Of a DNA stretch of 64,000 nucleotides, positions 23,720-35,007 are shown one piece after another. Each line of letters begins with the position of its first letter. Position 1 is the stretch's first letter. Below the pieces are notes generated by a model. The model saw only the letters and a program-made list of their open reading frames with translations, searched no databases and had not been told where the DNA came from. The position numbers were made by a program, and so were the translations under genes. Origin of the DNA: Apiotrichum sp. Y4204 (lineage: Eukaryota; Basidiomycota; Tremellomycetes; Trichosporonales; Trichosporonaceae); assembly GCA_025531455.1 (NCBI GenBank), contig JAMYHL010000002.1:310001-374000 (forward strand), read 5' to 3'.

Positions 23720-24494
23720 TGTTGCTGGCCTTTTTGGGTTGAGGGATGTCGACAAGCGATCACTCGACAAGTTCGAACCAGGCAGTCCGCCCCCAGCCAG
23801 CGAGGTCCCAGCCAGCGTGCTCCCTAGCCAGGCCACTGCCAGCAGCAGCACCACAGCCAGTGCCCATACGCTCTGTAGCGCTTCCACCGTCCAGAGCCCA
23901 TCTGACAGCCATCCTCCCGCCCGCCTGGCCAGTGGTAGTGTGCACAGCGCATTTTCTCCTGTAGCCAGGGCAGTGGGGTGAATGACGGGAGCAAAATTTC
24001 CAAATTTTGCGCAGTTGGTGCAGCGGAGAAAAGTCACAACCTCCTCGGCGTTAACGTCCAGAAGTGTGGCACTTTTTGGCCCATCAAATCTGACCAGCCC
24101 TGGACTTCACGAATTCACGGTGCTCCTGATATCCTGAAAGTGGTGATCTGCAGTTTGATCTGCGTCCAACGAACAACTTTTCGTCGATCAGCGACGATCG
24201 CTGACAGTCGTTGACGAGCATGACGAGATTGAGGATCAAAAGCGGTTGCAATGCCATTTGCACAGCTGCACAACCACGATAGAGACATCCATTTTTCACT
24301 TTATCCACTAACTTTTCGCTGGCGCTGAGCCCAGAGCTTCACATCCAACCTCCAGTCTCGCGGCCAAGTGTTTCATGACGTCAGCACACGCGATCATCAA
24401 TCGAGGCCGCGAGCCCGTGATAGATAAGGGATGCTCACAGCGTTCCGATGGTTCGCAATCATGGCATCATCATCCACTCGTCACTTCGACTACA
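23720..24494. other. Divergent promoter region between RPL5 and the P-loop kinase-like gene
   Basis: 775 bp. Besides the GCCAGCC tract it holds an inverted repeat near 23995-24013 (AAAATTTCCAAATTTT). No gene seen. Confidence 0.5.
23790..23975. promoter_or_regulatory. GCCAGCC-rich tract upstream of RPL5
   Basis: Repeated CAGCCAG/CCAGCC words, including CCAGCCAGCGAG, which also occurs twice upstream of MRD1. Relative to RPL5 the words read GCTGGCTGG. The tract starts about 70 bp before the start codon. Confidence 0.4.
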
Positions 24495-25028
24495 ATGCCT
24501 CGAACGCTATTCATCAACGGCACCGTAGGGGTAGGGAAGACGTCTGTTGCAGAAGCGGTCAGCCAGCTCCTTGAGGGGCGTATCCCACACGCTACGATCG
24601 ACACTGACGCGCTCCGGCGGCGGTGGCCTGTCCCTTCTGACGACCCCTTCGATCTCGAGCTCGAACTGCGAAACCTCTCTGCCTTGAGCGATAGCTATCG
24701 AAAAGCCGGGGCGGAGCTCCTCGTTGTGTCTGGGGTGATTGAGTCGCGAGAGGTGGTACCACGCTATTGTGCAGCAACCGGCGTTGAGTACAATGACCGT
24801 GATTTTGTGCTCGTCCGTCTCACGGCAACACACGAAATGATTGTTCGGCGCATACGGGAGCGCCACATCTTTGATGAAACGAAGGAGTGGGAAGAGTGGC
24901 ATATTCGACGGGCTCCGGAACTGGACGCTATACTGGATAAGGCTGGCCTTCCGGGGACCAGCGTGAGCGCCGAGCTCCCCGTCAACAGCGTGGCGCGCCT
25001 TGTCCTCGAAGCACTGGGCCCACGTTAA
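24495..25028 (+). CDS. Intronless P-loop kinase-like protein
   Basis: A 177-residue P-loop NTPase of the small kinase type (adenylylsulfate kinase or AAA_33-like), substrate unknown. The start MPRTLFINGTVGVGKTSVAE places the Walker A loop (GTVGVGKT) at residues 9-16, as usual for these kinases; an upstream in-frame ATG at 24375 would add 40 low-complexity residues and is less likely. After it come HATIDTDALRRRW (about 34-46), a strand AELLVVSGVIES and a lid-like RIRERHIF rich in Arg. It ends VARLVLEALGPR. Unlike nearly all neighbours it has no intron. The sequence style (DTDALRR, ARLVLEAL) resembles bacterial proteins, so horizontal acquisition is possible but unproven. It diverges from RPL5, and the gene-poor stretch follows. 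Confidence 0.75.
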   Translation: MPRTLFINGTVGVGKTSVAEAVSQLLEGRIPHATIDTDALRRRWPVPSDDPFDLELELRNLSALSDSYRKAGAELLVVSGVIESREVVPRYCAATGVEYNDRDFVLVRLTATHEMIVRRIRERHIFDETKEWEEWHIRRAPELDAILDKAGLPGTSVSAELPVNSVARLVLEALGPR

Positions 25029-25643
25029 TTTAAAGGTCATAAGATCTCGTCCTTTTATTGCTCATTGTGTCCCAGAACATTATGCACTGCGTTAAAACTC
25101 CGGAGCGACTCTAAGCTTCCAGAATGTTGTAACATGTCTCCGAGATGACAACTGGGGGAACGTCGCCTGGCGGTAAGGTTCAAGCCCCCCAAGCCTCACT
25201 CAAATTTGCCGCCACTGCTGAATGGGCTTACGATCCGACGGGAACTCTAACGACGAGCAGCCCGAAGCCATCGGTCCCCACGAAGTCGTTAATGACTCGT
25301 CTTGGAAGGTGATTCCAGTACACATGACGGCATCGAACATTGTGGGGCCGCTTATTGCTGGCTAGCCAGATCCCTTTTGATGTTCTGTGACACGGCGTGC
25401 GCCCTGGAACGGTGATCTGCACATAACTCGCGTTTCCCTTCCATCAAGTAAAGCATTCAACAGCTTACCAGTCTGCCCAACGTCCCTGTCATTTCCACGA
25501 TTGATTTCGTACGACCGCATTCCCGGTAGTGGACCGTGACAGTAAAGCGATGTCGCATGAACTTGTGCATCGACTCAGTTTGATGAACTAATCCCTTACG
25601 CGACCGTCCTGTCCTGTCCCGCTCGTCGTTGTGTTGAATGTCC
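25029..25643. other. Intergenic between the kinase-like gene and the tRNA
   Basis: 615 bp. No coding frame or structured element is convincing. Confidence 0.4.
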
Positions 25644-25741
25644 ACACGTATAGTCTAGTGGTTAGGATGCTTCTCTTCCATGTCCTCGCAGCAGCGTGGT
25701 CGCAAGAAGAAGCGGCCGGTGTTCGAATCACCGTACGTGTA
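25644..25741 (+). tRNA. tRNA-Gly(TCC) with a 26-nt intron
   Basis: A full cloverleaf folds. The acceptor stem ACACGTA pairs with TACGTGT. The D arm is GTCTAGTGGTTAGGAT. The anticodon stem CTTCT pairs with AGAAG, the variable loop is CGGC, and the T arm is CGGTG-TTCGAAT-CACCG, with discriminator A at 25741. The anticodon loop reads C-T-TCC-A-(intron)-A. The intron 25681-25706 sits in the standard place after position 37. Mature length is 72 nt. The A1-U72 pair is unusual for glycine, and the D arm is the one typical of tRNA-Glu, so identity rests on the anticodon. A T5 run follows at 25749. Confidence 0.8.
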
Positions 25742-25748
25742 GCTCTCG

Positions 25749-25753
25749 TTTTT
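25749..25753 (+). terminator. RNA polymerase III T-run terminator for the tRNA
   Basis: TTTTT begins 8 bases after the tRNA 3' end, the usual spacing for a Pol III stop. Confidence 0.7.
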
Positions 25754-28700
25754 CTCTTGCGGAAGAAGTTTTATGGAAGTGCAGGATCGAGATGTTGCGA
25801 CCTCGACCTGACTTCGCGCATTCCGAGGTTGAACAATAGACTAGGATACCGAGACGACACCAACTGCCGTGTTGAATCTTTACTAGCAAGAGTCCTCTTA
25901 CCGTCCTTCACAGGACGTGTTGGTGCTGCGGCCCGACAGAGTGCGAGCTGGCATTTAAAGGACCGGGTGGCGTTGGTTAGTGGCAACTTTGTCGCTGTTC
26001 CCAACGATTGATGTTTAGTTTTGTTGCCAGCACTGGCGTTCAGAATGTTCCATGGTGAGCGATGAGATGGAGTTCAAGAGAGGAAAAAAACGTAAGAAGT
26101 GGTCCAGGGGTCAGGGTATCCGAACTCGTGAAGATCTCTGATGGTGGAGTTTGTTTGCTTCAGCTTTTTCTTTGCCAGTGGCTCCCGGGCTGCCGGGCAA
26201 ACGACAGAGTACTGTACAGGTGTCGCGGTGTTTCTCGGCCCTTCCACAAACACAATCTGACCCGAATCAGACACGCAAATAATCCACCACCTAGCTGGAC
26301 CGCGGAGGTGTACGACGCTTGCTTCTATACGTTGCTTGAGATCTGGAGGTCGTGGGTGATACTTTGGGGTTGCCACAGGAAGCGCCGGGCGGGGCGGGGG
26401 TTGGGTGGTAATAAATTAGGGTTTAGGCTTTGTCGCATGTACGGACAACGGCAACTGGAATAGCCTGCGCGTTCCTCACTTGTCTCTAGGGCTCTGGAGC
26501 TCACGTTTTCCTAGAGCATTGGAGCTAGCCTGTGCGAACTAGCGGTTCCTATCTACCATCTCGACATGCCTGCAACAACGTACAAATTATGGCAGACCCA
26601 AGGTCCCCGACCTACTGGTAAACAAGCTTCACAAGTGCTTCCGCAGAAAGTTTATCGTCAAGGGTGAAATCCTGAATGCTCCTCAACGGGCACCCAGTGC
26701 GTCTGAAGCAGCTGTCAGTGTTCTAGAACAATTTCCTTCAGCAACAGGCCAGAGTCCGCAATCTTCCCCTTCGTGCAAGCAGGGGCGGAGGGGTCAAAGT
26801 TGAGCGCAGGGGCAAAGTCACGCCCTCTCCCTTTGTAGCCTAAAGCTTGGCCCAAGGCCGACTTTTTCCGGATAAACATGGAGGGTCAAGCGGGGGCCAG
26901 TGGGCTATATTCCAACTGTACAGTACGTCCTGAACAATGGTCCGGCGAACGGACACCTCTTCACAGGAGATTGGCGACGGATGTGAAGACAACAGAGCCA
27001 AAAGCATGGGGGACCCAGAAACCCATACCACATGAGAGTGCCTCCGCCCCAGTCCTTCGCGGAGACGAAGCGGACCTCATTCCTCTGAGAAAGGCCACGA
27101 GGGCTGAGAACCGTTCAACCAGTAGCGCTATGTACGTTCTATCTTCCCGGGGTCATTCCTCCCACCGGCTATTCCTTCCACCGTGCAAGGCGTCGTAAGA
27201 TACGATTCCAGCAATAACATAGACTCGCTGAGGTTAACTCCCTGAGATCCACGCACCCTGAGAGACAAGAATGGTGTCAGGCATTTACGCATTCTACCTG
27301 AGATGTACAGGAAGCCCGTTCCGCGCTCGGTGAGAAATCTTACTCATACTACGCAACAGGGAGACTCTCCCTGTCCTTCATCTACGCCCACCCTCTCACT
27401 CGGTGCAGTAAGAGTAAGGCGAACATTCATGGGTCAGTGGTCAGATGGAGCGACCGAGTGAGTCATTTGCGCGTTGCAACGATCTGGGTAAACAGTTGTG
27501 ATGACGAATGCTGCTCACACGGGCTTCGCAAACAGGGCAACAACAAGGGCAAGCTCAGTTCGATAATTACAGCGTCCAAACGGCTTCTCGGGCCGAAGGC
27601 CGTGGACCGGCAGGATGGATTTGTCTTGTAAGCGTTCTTAGCGTACGCCTCTGCTCATCGCTTTAAGGGAGAGAAACCGACTGGGTGGATCCACCAGTCG
27701 ACTGAGAAACTCCCAGCCGTTCCTCATTGCGTCACAAGGTGTAAGGGCGTTGACATCAGGGGCAATGACGGCCGATCAACCCGTCACAGAGCTGGCTCCA
27801 GACCGCGTGACAGAGAGTCGAGGCATTCCCATTCTGTCCATTATGATGGCGCAGTTGTTAAATGTGCTGCGAGTATGGCACGCTCGTGCGACGGACGCAA
27901 GCGCAGTCACGTCGATGCTGAGTGGGCAAGCCTGCGCAGGAGGTCGGCGAGGGGGGGTATAGAGCAGCACCCCCTGCGTTGATGCGCCGGTGCCTATGTT
28001 CCTGGCTCCCATATCGGCGAGGAGGCCAGGTACCGTGTGTGTGCTTGATATCTTCGTTGCTACGCGATCTCCACCTTGGCGCACAGCAGACAGGCTTCTA
28101 CGTTTCGAAACGTTAGGCCTTCCTACAGTATACAGCTTCTAGAAAGCGCATATCTTGCAGAAGGCTGAGGAGAGGTGTTGTGATGAGCACACAGTCCGTT
28201 AATTCCGTTGAGAGGCATGTGGGGTTTGGGCGTACTCCTAAGATCCCGTCAATTATCGGGCATTTGCCCTCTGCCCTTGGAGTGAGGGATGTTAGCGACA
28301 ACGTCAGTTACTTCGTTGCCTAGACACGGGGTTTGTCCGACGAGGCCGACGCAGCTGGGCTGATTGCGTTGTCAACTTCCCGGTGAAACAACGCTTGGGC
28401 AACGCGTGCCAAGCTCCACCAAGCTGTCGAGAGACATATCGTGCTGTGGTTGTCAGTGTCAGTGGGCATCCACCTCCACACACCTCAACAGCATCCATGC
28501 CGTACCTTTGTCGGCGTCCTAGCCATGGCGCCCACTGCTGTTTCGGCACAAGCCACAGAGGCGGGCCCGATATGAGCACCTGAGCCAACGTGAAACGGAT
28601 CAGATTAGCGTGTTCCTTGCCAAGTGCCCATCGGATACAAACCCCGCCCACGTCCTGCCAGTTTGTGCTTTAGAGTTTCGGAGGTCCTAGCCAACCAAGC

Positions 28701-31303
28701 CATGGCGTATAGGGTACAGGCTCGGAAACAGGTGGTCCAGGGGCAGCGAGGAACTGGCCCCTGCTGATAACCATTCCACCAGGACCACGAGGCCAACAGA
28801 TGCCTTATGTCAATGGCCGTCGCGCCGTCGTTCTAGTACCACCGGGGAGATTATCGCCTCGTCTCATTCGCGATGGGGCTATTGGTCTACGTTAACGGCA
28901 GTAGAGGGTAGTTATGCTCGGGACCACTGTACGTAACGCTTGGCGGGGACCTTTAGCAAGTTTAGCAAGTGATCGTCACAACAATGGGACAGTAACCACC
29001 CTCCAACGTCGTCTCAAGACAACATTACCCCAGGATTTGACAAGACTGTCTGTTGGTGGTCACATGGCATCACCGTTAGCCAGTCAGGCTGCAGCGCTCC
29101 GAGTTTGTCTTCAGACCCCGGTTTCAAAGCCCGCTGGCTGTAGCCAGGATGACGGTCGGAGAGTCGATGCTATCCGTAGCTGCGGCGAATAGAGCGACAC
29201 AGTTCGCGAGCCTGTGGAGTGAGCGATCCCCACGCGAGCTCCAAGACCCAATTGACCTCGTGTCCTGTGGCATTGTGCGTGTGTCTCTTGGATGTAGCCT
29301 TCCCTGCAACGCCTCTGCCGAGATGATCCAATTCTAGGGGGCTTTTAGTTGGTCCTCAACCCTCACGGCTGTTTGACCTTGCCTTTCACGTGTACTGTAC
29401 AGCAGTCCGACAGGAAATCACCGCTTCTTTGAGGATCTCGTCAAATCTGCAGGAATCTTGTTGCTAAGGTTTGCTGCGTGTGGGGCGCACACCGAAACAT
29501 TGTGTGAGCACCGTGTCCTGGGCACCGTGTCCTGAGATTCCGGGGCGCCTCTCGACCCGCACCCTCCTTCCCTCCCTCCTGTAGTCTCCTCCTATCTTGG
29601 ATCCCCCGAGGTACGCCGGTCGGGACCTACAGATTGAGTATGCAGCCCCCGCGCCGACGAAGGTCTTAATACAAGGACAAAGTTGCACTAGTGTCGGCGG
29701 GCCCGCATGGCTCGTCATTGTTTGGTTCGTTATTCCGAGTCAAGTGTCGTTGACGGGACGATGGGCCGCTGCTTTGCTCTGAGGGGTTCTACGGACCGAG
29801 GCATTTCAATAAAGAACAATTGAAGGGTAGAAGTGAGAGAAAGATATTGGGAGTCCGAGCCCTCAGGACACAGGCCGTGAGCACCGGCGGTGACTCTGAA
29901 GGGCATTGAGTCCTGTATCAAATGGCCGTCGGCGTGCTAAGCCCCGTCCACTTCGGTGCACCCTGGTTGCGCTGCTCATAAGTGCAGGGTACTCCATTCC
30001 TGGGGCACCTTCTCCACGGCTGTTGTGATCCGCTGTCGGCTTCTGCTCTGGTAAGGCCCTTCTTGCGATTCCTCGGTGACTGATGCCGAGGTGCCTGACC
30101 CCCATCACAGAGGTCGTGCAACCCTCCTGATCGTGCTGGCCATACCTCACGGCCGCCGGTTAACCTCGCCAGCACGCGTCGCCCACTCTTCTTAGCTCCC
30201 ATCGCCGTTCCTCCTTCTGCACATACACGTTCGCAACAACTACTGTGCCTCACTTCTTCTTCATCTTAGGAACGTCGAAACTCTCGCATGGGCGGTAACG
30301 TGCAACGACGGAGTCCGTTATCATCACCCGTACTCCTAACTTTGTCGAACAAGCGAATGACATCGCGAACAAGGCGAACGAGACCCACGAGGTGAACTCA
30401 AGCTTCGTTCCGAGCCCAAACCCCCCTTGCCGCAGCTTGCCGACCGCTGGTCCCCCATTCCACATCCATCGTAAGTTACGCACTGTGATCCTCACAGGCA
30501 CGGTGGCGTCTTCGGACACTGAACCTCAAGGCACAGACTTACGATCGCCCCACAATCTAGGGTAAACTGTGCTAATCCCACGGGCTGGACAGCTTGTCCG
30601 CGCATTCTGTTCGCCGTCGTCGCTGTAGAGTGGGTTCGGCGGGTTTGGGCGTGTGCAGGTCTCGACGCACCCAAATAGTCCTCGCGGCGCAACACAAAAG
30701 TGAGGACAAGGCACCGACGACACTGTGGGCAACTCGCGAGGTGGGTGTCCGCATGCCAAGGTATTGAGGCTGCGTTGTCTCTCCTCCTACTACATTACCT
30801 GTCTGAGGGCGTGCTCGGCGGTCTCCTGTTTCTTTAGGACCATCTGAGGGCCTTCTGCTCTCCTACTCCGTCGTCGGCGGCGTGTCTATTGTCATGTTCG
30901 GTCATAATGGGTTGCGTAATGGTCGTTACGCCTCAAGGCTGGAACGCCAATGCCCTGTTCCTTGTTGCCCCGTTTCTTCTTGATCTCCATGCTGATATGT
31001 TCAAGCTCACCGTCGTTGTCTTGGGTTATTGTTCTCTGCCGAGCCGCTGATTACGGGTGAGATCCCGAACGCTGCTGCGGTCAGCTCGCGTTCTTCCTCT
31101 CTCAATTGCCGGTGACCGCTCCGCTTCCTCTCGTCGTCCTCCTGCCTACGTCGCTTGCGGAACCGGTGGATCAACACACCTCCTGAATGATATATAACCC
31201 GCCCCTCATCAGACTCCAATCGCTCATCAGCAACAACAGATCCACTCCATACCTCACAATCCCTTCACCTTCAATCCTCTTTCCCCATCCAACTCTAGCC
31301 ACA
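25754..31303. other. Gene-poor region, 5.5 kb
   Basis: Six-frame reading gives only short unrelated frames, GC looks lower than in the genes, and good donor-branch-acceptor sets joining coding-like stretches are absent. I see no reverse transcriptase, transposase, long terminal repeat or terminal inverted repeat. One 89-codon minus frame (30250-30519, beginning MSEDATVPVRITVRNLRWMW) has a hydrophobic middle but nothing recognisable. A leader for the downstream secreted precursor occupies the right end. The stretch may be degenerate transposon or simply unannotated RNA-coding DNA. Confidence 0.4.
31191..31197 (+). promoter_or_regulatory. TATA box of the secreted peptide precursor
   Basis: TATATAA 107 bp before the start codon at 31304, followed by a C/A/T-rich leader (CATCAGCAACAACAG... 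to CTCTAGCCACA) typical of strongly expressed fungal genes. Confidence 0.55.
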
Positions 31304-31684
31304 ATGAAGACCTCCTTCGCCCTCGCCGTCGCCGTCCTTTCGAGCGTTGTCATGGCCGCTCCCGTCCTCGAGGAGCGCGACAGCTGGGGCCGCGGTCCGT
31401 GCAGCGGGGAGGCCTGCTGGAAGCGTGCGGCTGAGCCTGAGCCTGCCGTCGAGGAGCGCGACAGCTGGGGCCGCGGCCCGTGCAGCGGGGAGGCTTGCTG
31501 GAAGCGTGCGGCTGAGCCTGAGCCTGCCGTCGAGGAGCGCGACAGCTGGGGCCGCCCCCCCTGCAGCGGGGAGGCTTGCTGGAAGCGTGAGGCTATGCCC
31601 GAGCCTGCCGTCGAGGAGCGCGACAGCTGGGGCCGCGGCCCCTGCAGCGGGGAGGCCTGCTGGAAGCGCGAGGTTAAGGCCTAA
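31304..31684 (+). CDS. Secreted repeat peptide precursor with four Cys-pair peptides and Kex2 sites
   Basis: A 126-residue intronless precursor. Residues 1-18 (MKTSFALAVAVLSSVVMA) form a signal peptide. Then a 27-residue unit is repeated four times: spacer AAEPEPAVEER, core DSWGRGPCSGEACW, then KR. Copy 3 has GRP for GRG, one spacer starts EAMPEP, and the end is EVKA. KR after each core and ER before it are Kex2-type borders; the acidic EPEP spacers suit dipeptidyl trimming. Each core has two Cys, so a disulfide loop C-x4-C is likely. The 81-bp DNA units are nearly identical, meaning recent or homogenised duplication. Layout and the GE-x-CW-KR end resemble ascomycete alpha-factor-type pheromone precursors (W-C-x5-C-W peptides); RiPP precursors of the ustiloxin type share the layout too. 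No UstY-like, tyrosinase or receptor gene lies in the window. Function is unproven. Confidence 0.85.
   Translation: MKTSFALAVAVLSSVVMAAPVLEERDSWGRGPCSGEACWKRAAEPEPAVEERDSWGRGPCSGEACWKRAAEPEPAVEERDSWGRPPCSGEACWKREAMPEPAVEERDSWGRGPCSGEACWKREVKA
31368..31675 (+). repeat. Four 81-bp tandem repeats in the peptide precursor
   Basis: Each unit runs from GAGGAGCGCGACAGCTGG to the next GCCGTC. Units differ at only a few positions (GGTCCG, GGCCCG, CCCCCC and GGCCCC at the GRG/GRP site). The last unit is truncated after GAGGTTAAG. Confidence 0.9.
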
Positions 31685-32692
31685 ACGTTTGATGCGGCCT
31701 TGATACCGGCATTGGCGATCGACGTCCGGACTGGCTAACGTTTATCGCGTTTAACCATGGTGAGTACCCAGGCCTGTTACGTGATTGCCAGTCAACATGC
31801 TGAGACGGTCTTCCCAGATAGGCAACTCGCCAATTTTTCGTCTGCCTCCACCATCTTGATCGACATCACATTGAACTTTGGTCCACCCCTTCTTCCCAGA
31901 CCCGTAGACACGTTACCACACTTGCCTCCATTGTCGTCTTCACCGTTGCCAACAACCCTCTGCGAGATTGTTGTTAGTGATTTAAGTTGTTAGAAATCTT
32001 TATGCTAGGAAATTACTATCCATGTCGCTCGTACGCATTTCAGAATTGAAGCGGTCCACCACCAAGATCAACGGGACGTGCCCAAATGACAAAGCCAGGA
32101 CCATGCCGCGATCATCTCAAACACTCGAAGGAATGTCAGTCAGTGGTCGCGCTGCACGACATAACGCCACCCTTTGGCCTCCTCCCCTCTGATCTACGGC
32201 CCGAGACAATGTGAGATGCACACTTGGGACAATTTAGAGTAGCGGGGCGTTAGCAAATCCCCCGTGCTGACATTCCCGAATCCCAGTCACTCCAAGACAA
32301 TGAGATAAAAGAGAGCAGATTAGGCTGCCCAACAATACTGATCAGGGGTATACAAGCCTCAATATCTCAAGAGAGCAAGGAGTAACGCGCTCTTATGTCG
32401 GTCGGAGACCGATTTCCTGTCATGCAGGTGCAGATCGTTAGTGAGTTCGGGGGTGCTGTCCGCGGAGAGGTAAATGAATCATTGTCCGTATCATTTGAGG
32501 ATGGTGTTGACTGTCATTGGTGCGACTGCGAGTGCTGAGAGGCTTTGACACGGATAACAGCTAATTGGTTGGTCAACAACGCGAAACCGACTTGAGGGCA
32601 CTTACAGATACAACATACATCACATTAGTTGCAATACAACATGGCTTGGTCCCATGATAAAGGTATCCAGCACAGGAAGAGCGAATACCATT
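31685..32692. other. Convergent intergenic, 1 kb
   Basis: Lies between the peptide precursor and the regulator gene, which transcribe toward each other. AT-richer, no coding frame supported. Confidence 0.5.
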
Positions 32693-35007
32693 TCACACAG
32701 GTGCGGTGTTCAGGAAGTCGAACGCCTCGCTGAGGTCGATGGGCCATTCTAGGATCAGGTCATCGGGCAGTTGGAACTGGAACTCGTTTCCGTCGGCGGG
32801 CATGGGGGGAGGGTTGATCTTCAGCAGGTCAGCCCCCACGCCGCCTGAGGGAAAATCGCCGGGAGGGAGTGCTGGTACATCGTTGGGGGCGGACGGCGTC
32901 ACATTACTCGATGCGGCCGACCACGGCTGCGTTTCCGGCGAAACAGATACTTGCGGACGGTGTGCCCGTGACTCCTTCGTGCTTGTGCGCATATTACTGT
33001 CCATGGACCCGGGAACAACTGGGGAGGTGGACGACCAGGCGGATGCGGGCAAGGCTGTATGAAAGACCTGCTCCCGTCGAGACCTGTCTAATGCAGCTGT
33101 GGTCATATACTGATCGATACGGTAGACGTGGTCACGTAGTTTATCGGCAATACCGGGAACAAAGCTGAGTGTCGACTCTAGTGAGGAGAGCAAATCGGCC
33201 ATGGCGAGGAGGACATGGCGAACTTGGAGATACGACCAGTGTGATAGCGGCGACTGGATGACGCTACCGAGAAGGTGGCCTACTCCAGCAAGATGGTGGA
33301 GCTGCGGTGGTTAGCTAGCCCGATGAGGGCACTCACAATTGGCGACGAAATAGCCTGTATGTACGCGGTCGGCACAGTAGACAGAGCGTCAAGCAGCTTC
33401 CCAGCCACGGCGCATCGCTTCTCTACCGTGGAATCCTGCAGAGCCATTACGACCATCTTGACCGTCTGCATCGTCACAATAATATCCGCAGCTGCGGTCA
33501 GCCCACAGTCGGCCAACGGACACCCACCTTGAAAGCCGAAACGATCCTCGTCCAAGTTTCCCGTCACCGCCTTGGCCGTTTTGAACTGTGGTGGTAGCTC
33601 GTCGTAGAGCTTCTCCACCACATCCAACACCTCGTCAGGTGATGGTCGCGCGCGATCCAAGAACAGGGCTGTCACTCGCGACGTATCGTTCGGAACCCGG
33701 CGTTGACGGACCTGATCAAGTGCGTGCTCAAGAATCCTATACAAGTCGTTGGTAAAGTTCCATCCCTGGATCCAACAGATACGCGGCTCGGGGCCAGTCA
33801 CAATGCCGTTTTCGGTGATATACTCATCGTCCACCGCTGTAGGATACAGGACGGTACTTTGCAGTTCACGATGGCGGACAAGAAAACCCCATGTGGTTGC
33901 GGAGTAAACGTCGATACTGTACGCGCCCCAGAACAGTCGTCTTCGCTCCTGGATCTCCGTCTCGGGGAGCCCCGCTGGCCACCGTGCTTCGTTGTGAAAC
34001 GCGTCACTCGCGCAGAGTGTCATGTAATCGCCGAGATTCGTTGCCAACTGGGATACATGTCCGTACTGAATGCACAACATGGCAAGAATGACCTTGGCAC
34101 GCTTGTAATCAAAGGCAATCGCTTGAGATAGATCGGACGGAAACGCTCGAGTTGCGGCGGTGTAGAACTTTTCTGAGACGGGCGCGTTGGACGGGAGCGC
34201 CCATGAATCACCCATGCTGCCTGCGCCATCTCGGAGGCGAGCCTCAGCAATCGCGCAGACACTCATCACTGTTGCAAAAAAGGCGCGATCTTTCGTGTAC
34301 CTCTGTGCTCTGACCTGCACTATGAAAGTGGGCCAGTGAAAGTACGGCAGCCTGTTGTTAGACGGGGCATAATTCAAGAGACACCCATTCCACACATCTC
34401 TGACGTACATTGGGTAGACAATGCGATGGTAAGCATCCACAAGGTGTTCGATGACATCTGGGGCCGCCACGGCCTCATACGTCCATGCATCCGGGTCAAC
34501 AGTCGTAGCCGCTCCATTGCCGTCCTCTCCAGAAGTGGGCAGAACCCGGGGCACAGGCTGATGATAGTGGTCAGCACCGACAGGCGGAGCAACTCACTCC
34601 GCGACGCTTGACAGGGCGATTGTATGTACATTCTGACCCAAAGGCAAAGCAGGGCCCGCACGTTGTTGGGTCAGCGGACGCCGAGCACTGTGAGTAGGAT
34701 CAGCACCAGTACTCGTGAGCATGGTTGGGGATGTCAAGTAGGAGGTCAGTCACCACAAAATAAGAGGATGTCGCCAAGGTTCGGCTCATCTCCTCACTGG
34801 TTTCCCGGACCCCGGATCCCGCGGCCGAAACACGACATGACATACCTTTACGCCGCTTCGATGGCATCGGTCACACGCGCGCTGCCAAAGATTAGCAGAC
34901 GCCACAGCTGGATTATCTATCTAACCCACAGTGATTCTCCTTCGCTTCGCAGGCTGGGTGTTCGAGTCTTGGGGAGACGACGAGTCGCGCGAAGCGAATG
35001 GCGGCAT
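32693..35007 (-). CDS. Zn2Cys6 fungal-specific transcription factor
   Basis: A binuclear zinc-cluster DNA-binding regulator with a fungal_trans middle domain. The model is complement(32693-33301, 33337-33491, 33528-34557, 34598-34687, 34846-34881, 34930-35007), about 665 residues. The N-terminus carries KRRRIT then RACDRCHRSGVKCSASADP, giving C-x2-C-x6-C-x8-C-x2-C-x6-C across three short exons, with a basic tail YNRPVKRRG. The fungal_trans core includes YHRIVYPMYVRDVW, FHWPTFIVQVRA, RRRLFWGAYSIDVYSATTWG and ALDQVRQRR. The intron at 33492-33527 is 36 nt and in frame, so retention would add 12 residues (GGCPLADCGLTA). The C-terminus is acidic/Pro-rich (LPDDLILEWPIDLSEAFDFL), a likely activation region. 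Target genes cannot be read from sequence. The start is the first ATG after stops and gives the expected basic pre-cluster. Confidence 0.88.

Noticed and set aside
25644..25741. Reading the tRNA as tRNA-Glu(TTC)
   Set aside because: Shifting the anticodon to TTC breaks T33 and the CTTCT/AGAAG stem. The TCC reading with the intron after position 37 folds fully.
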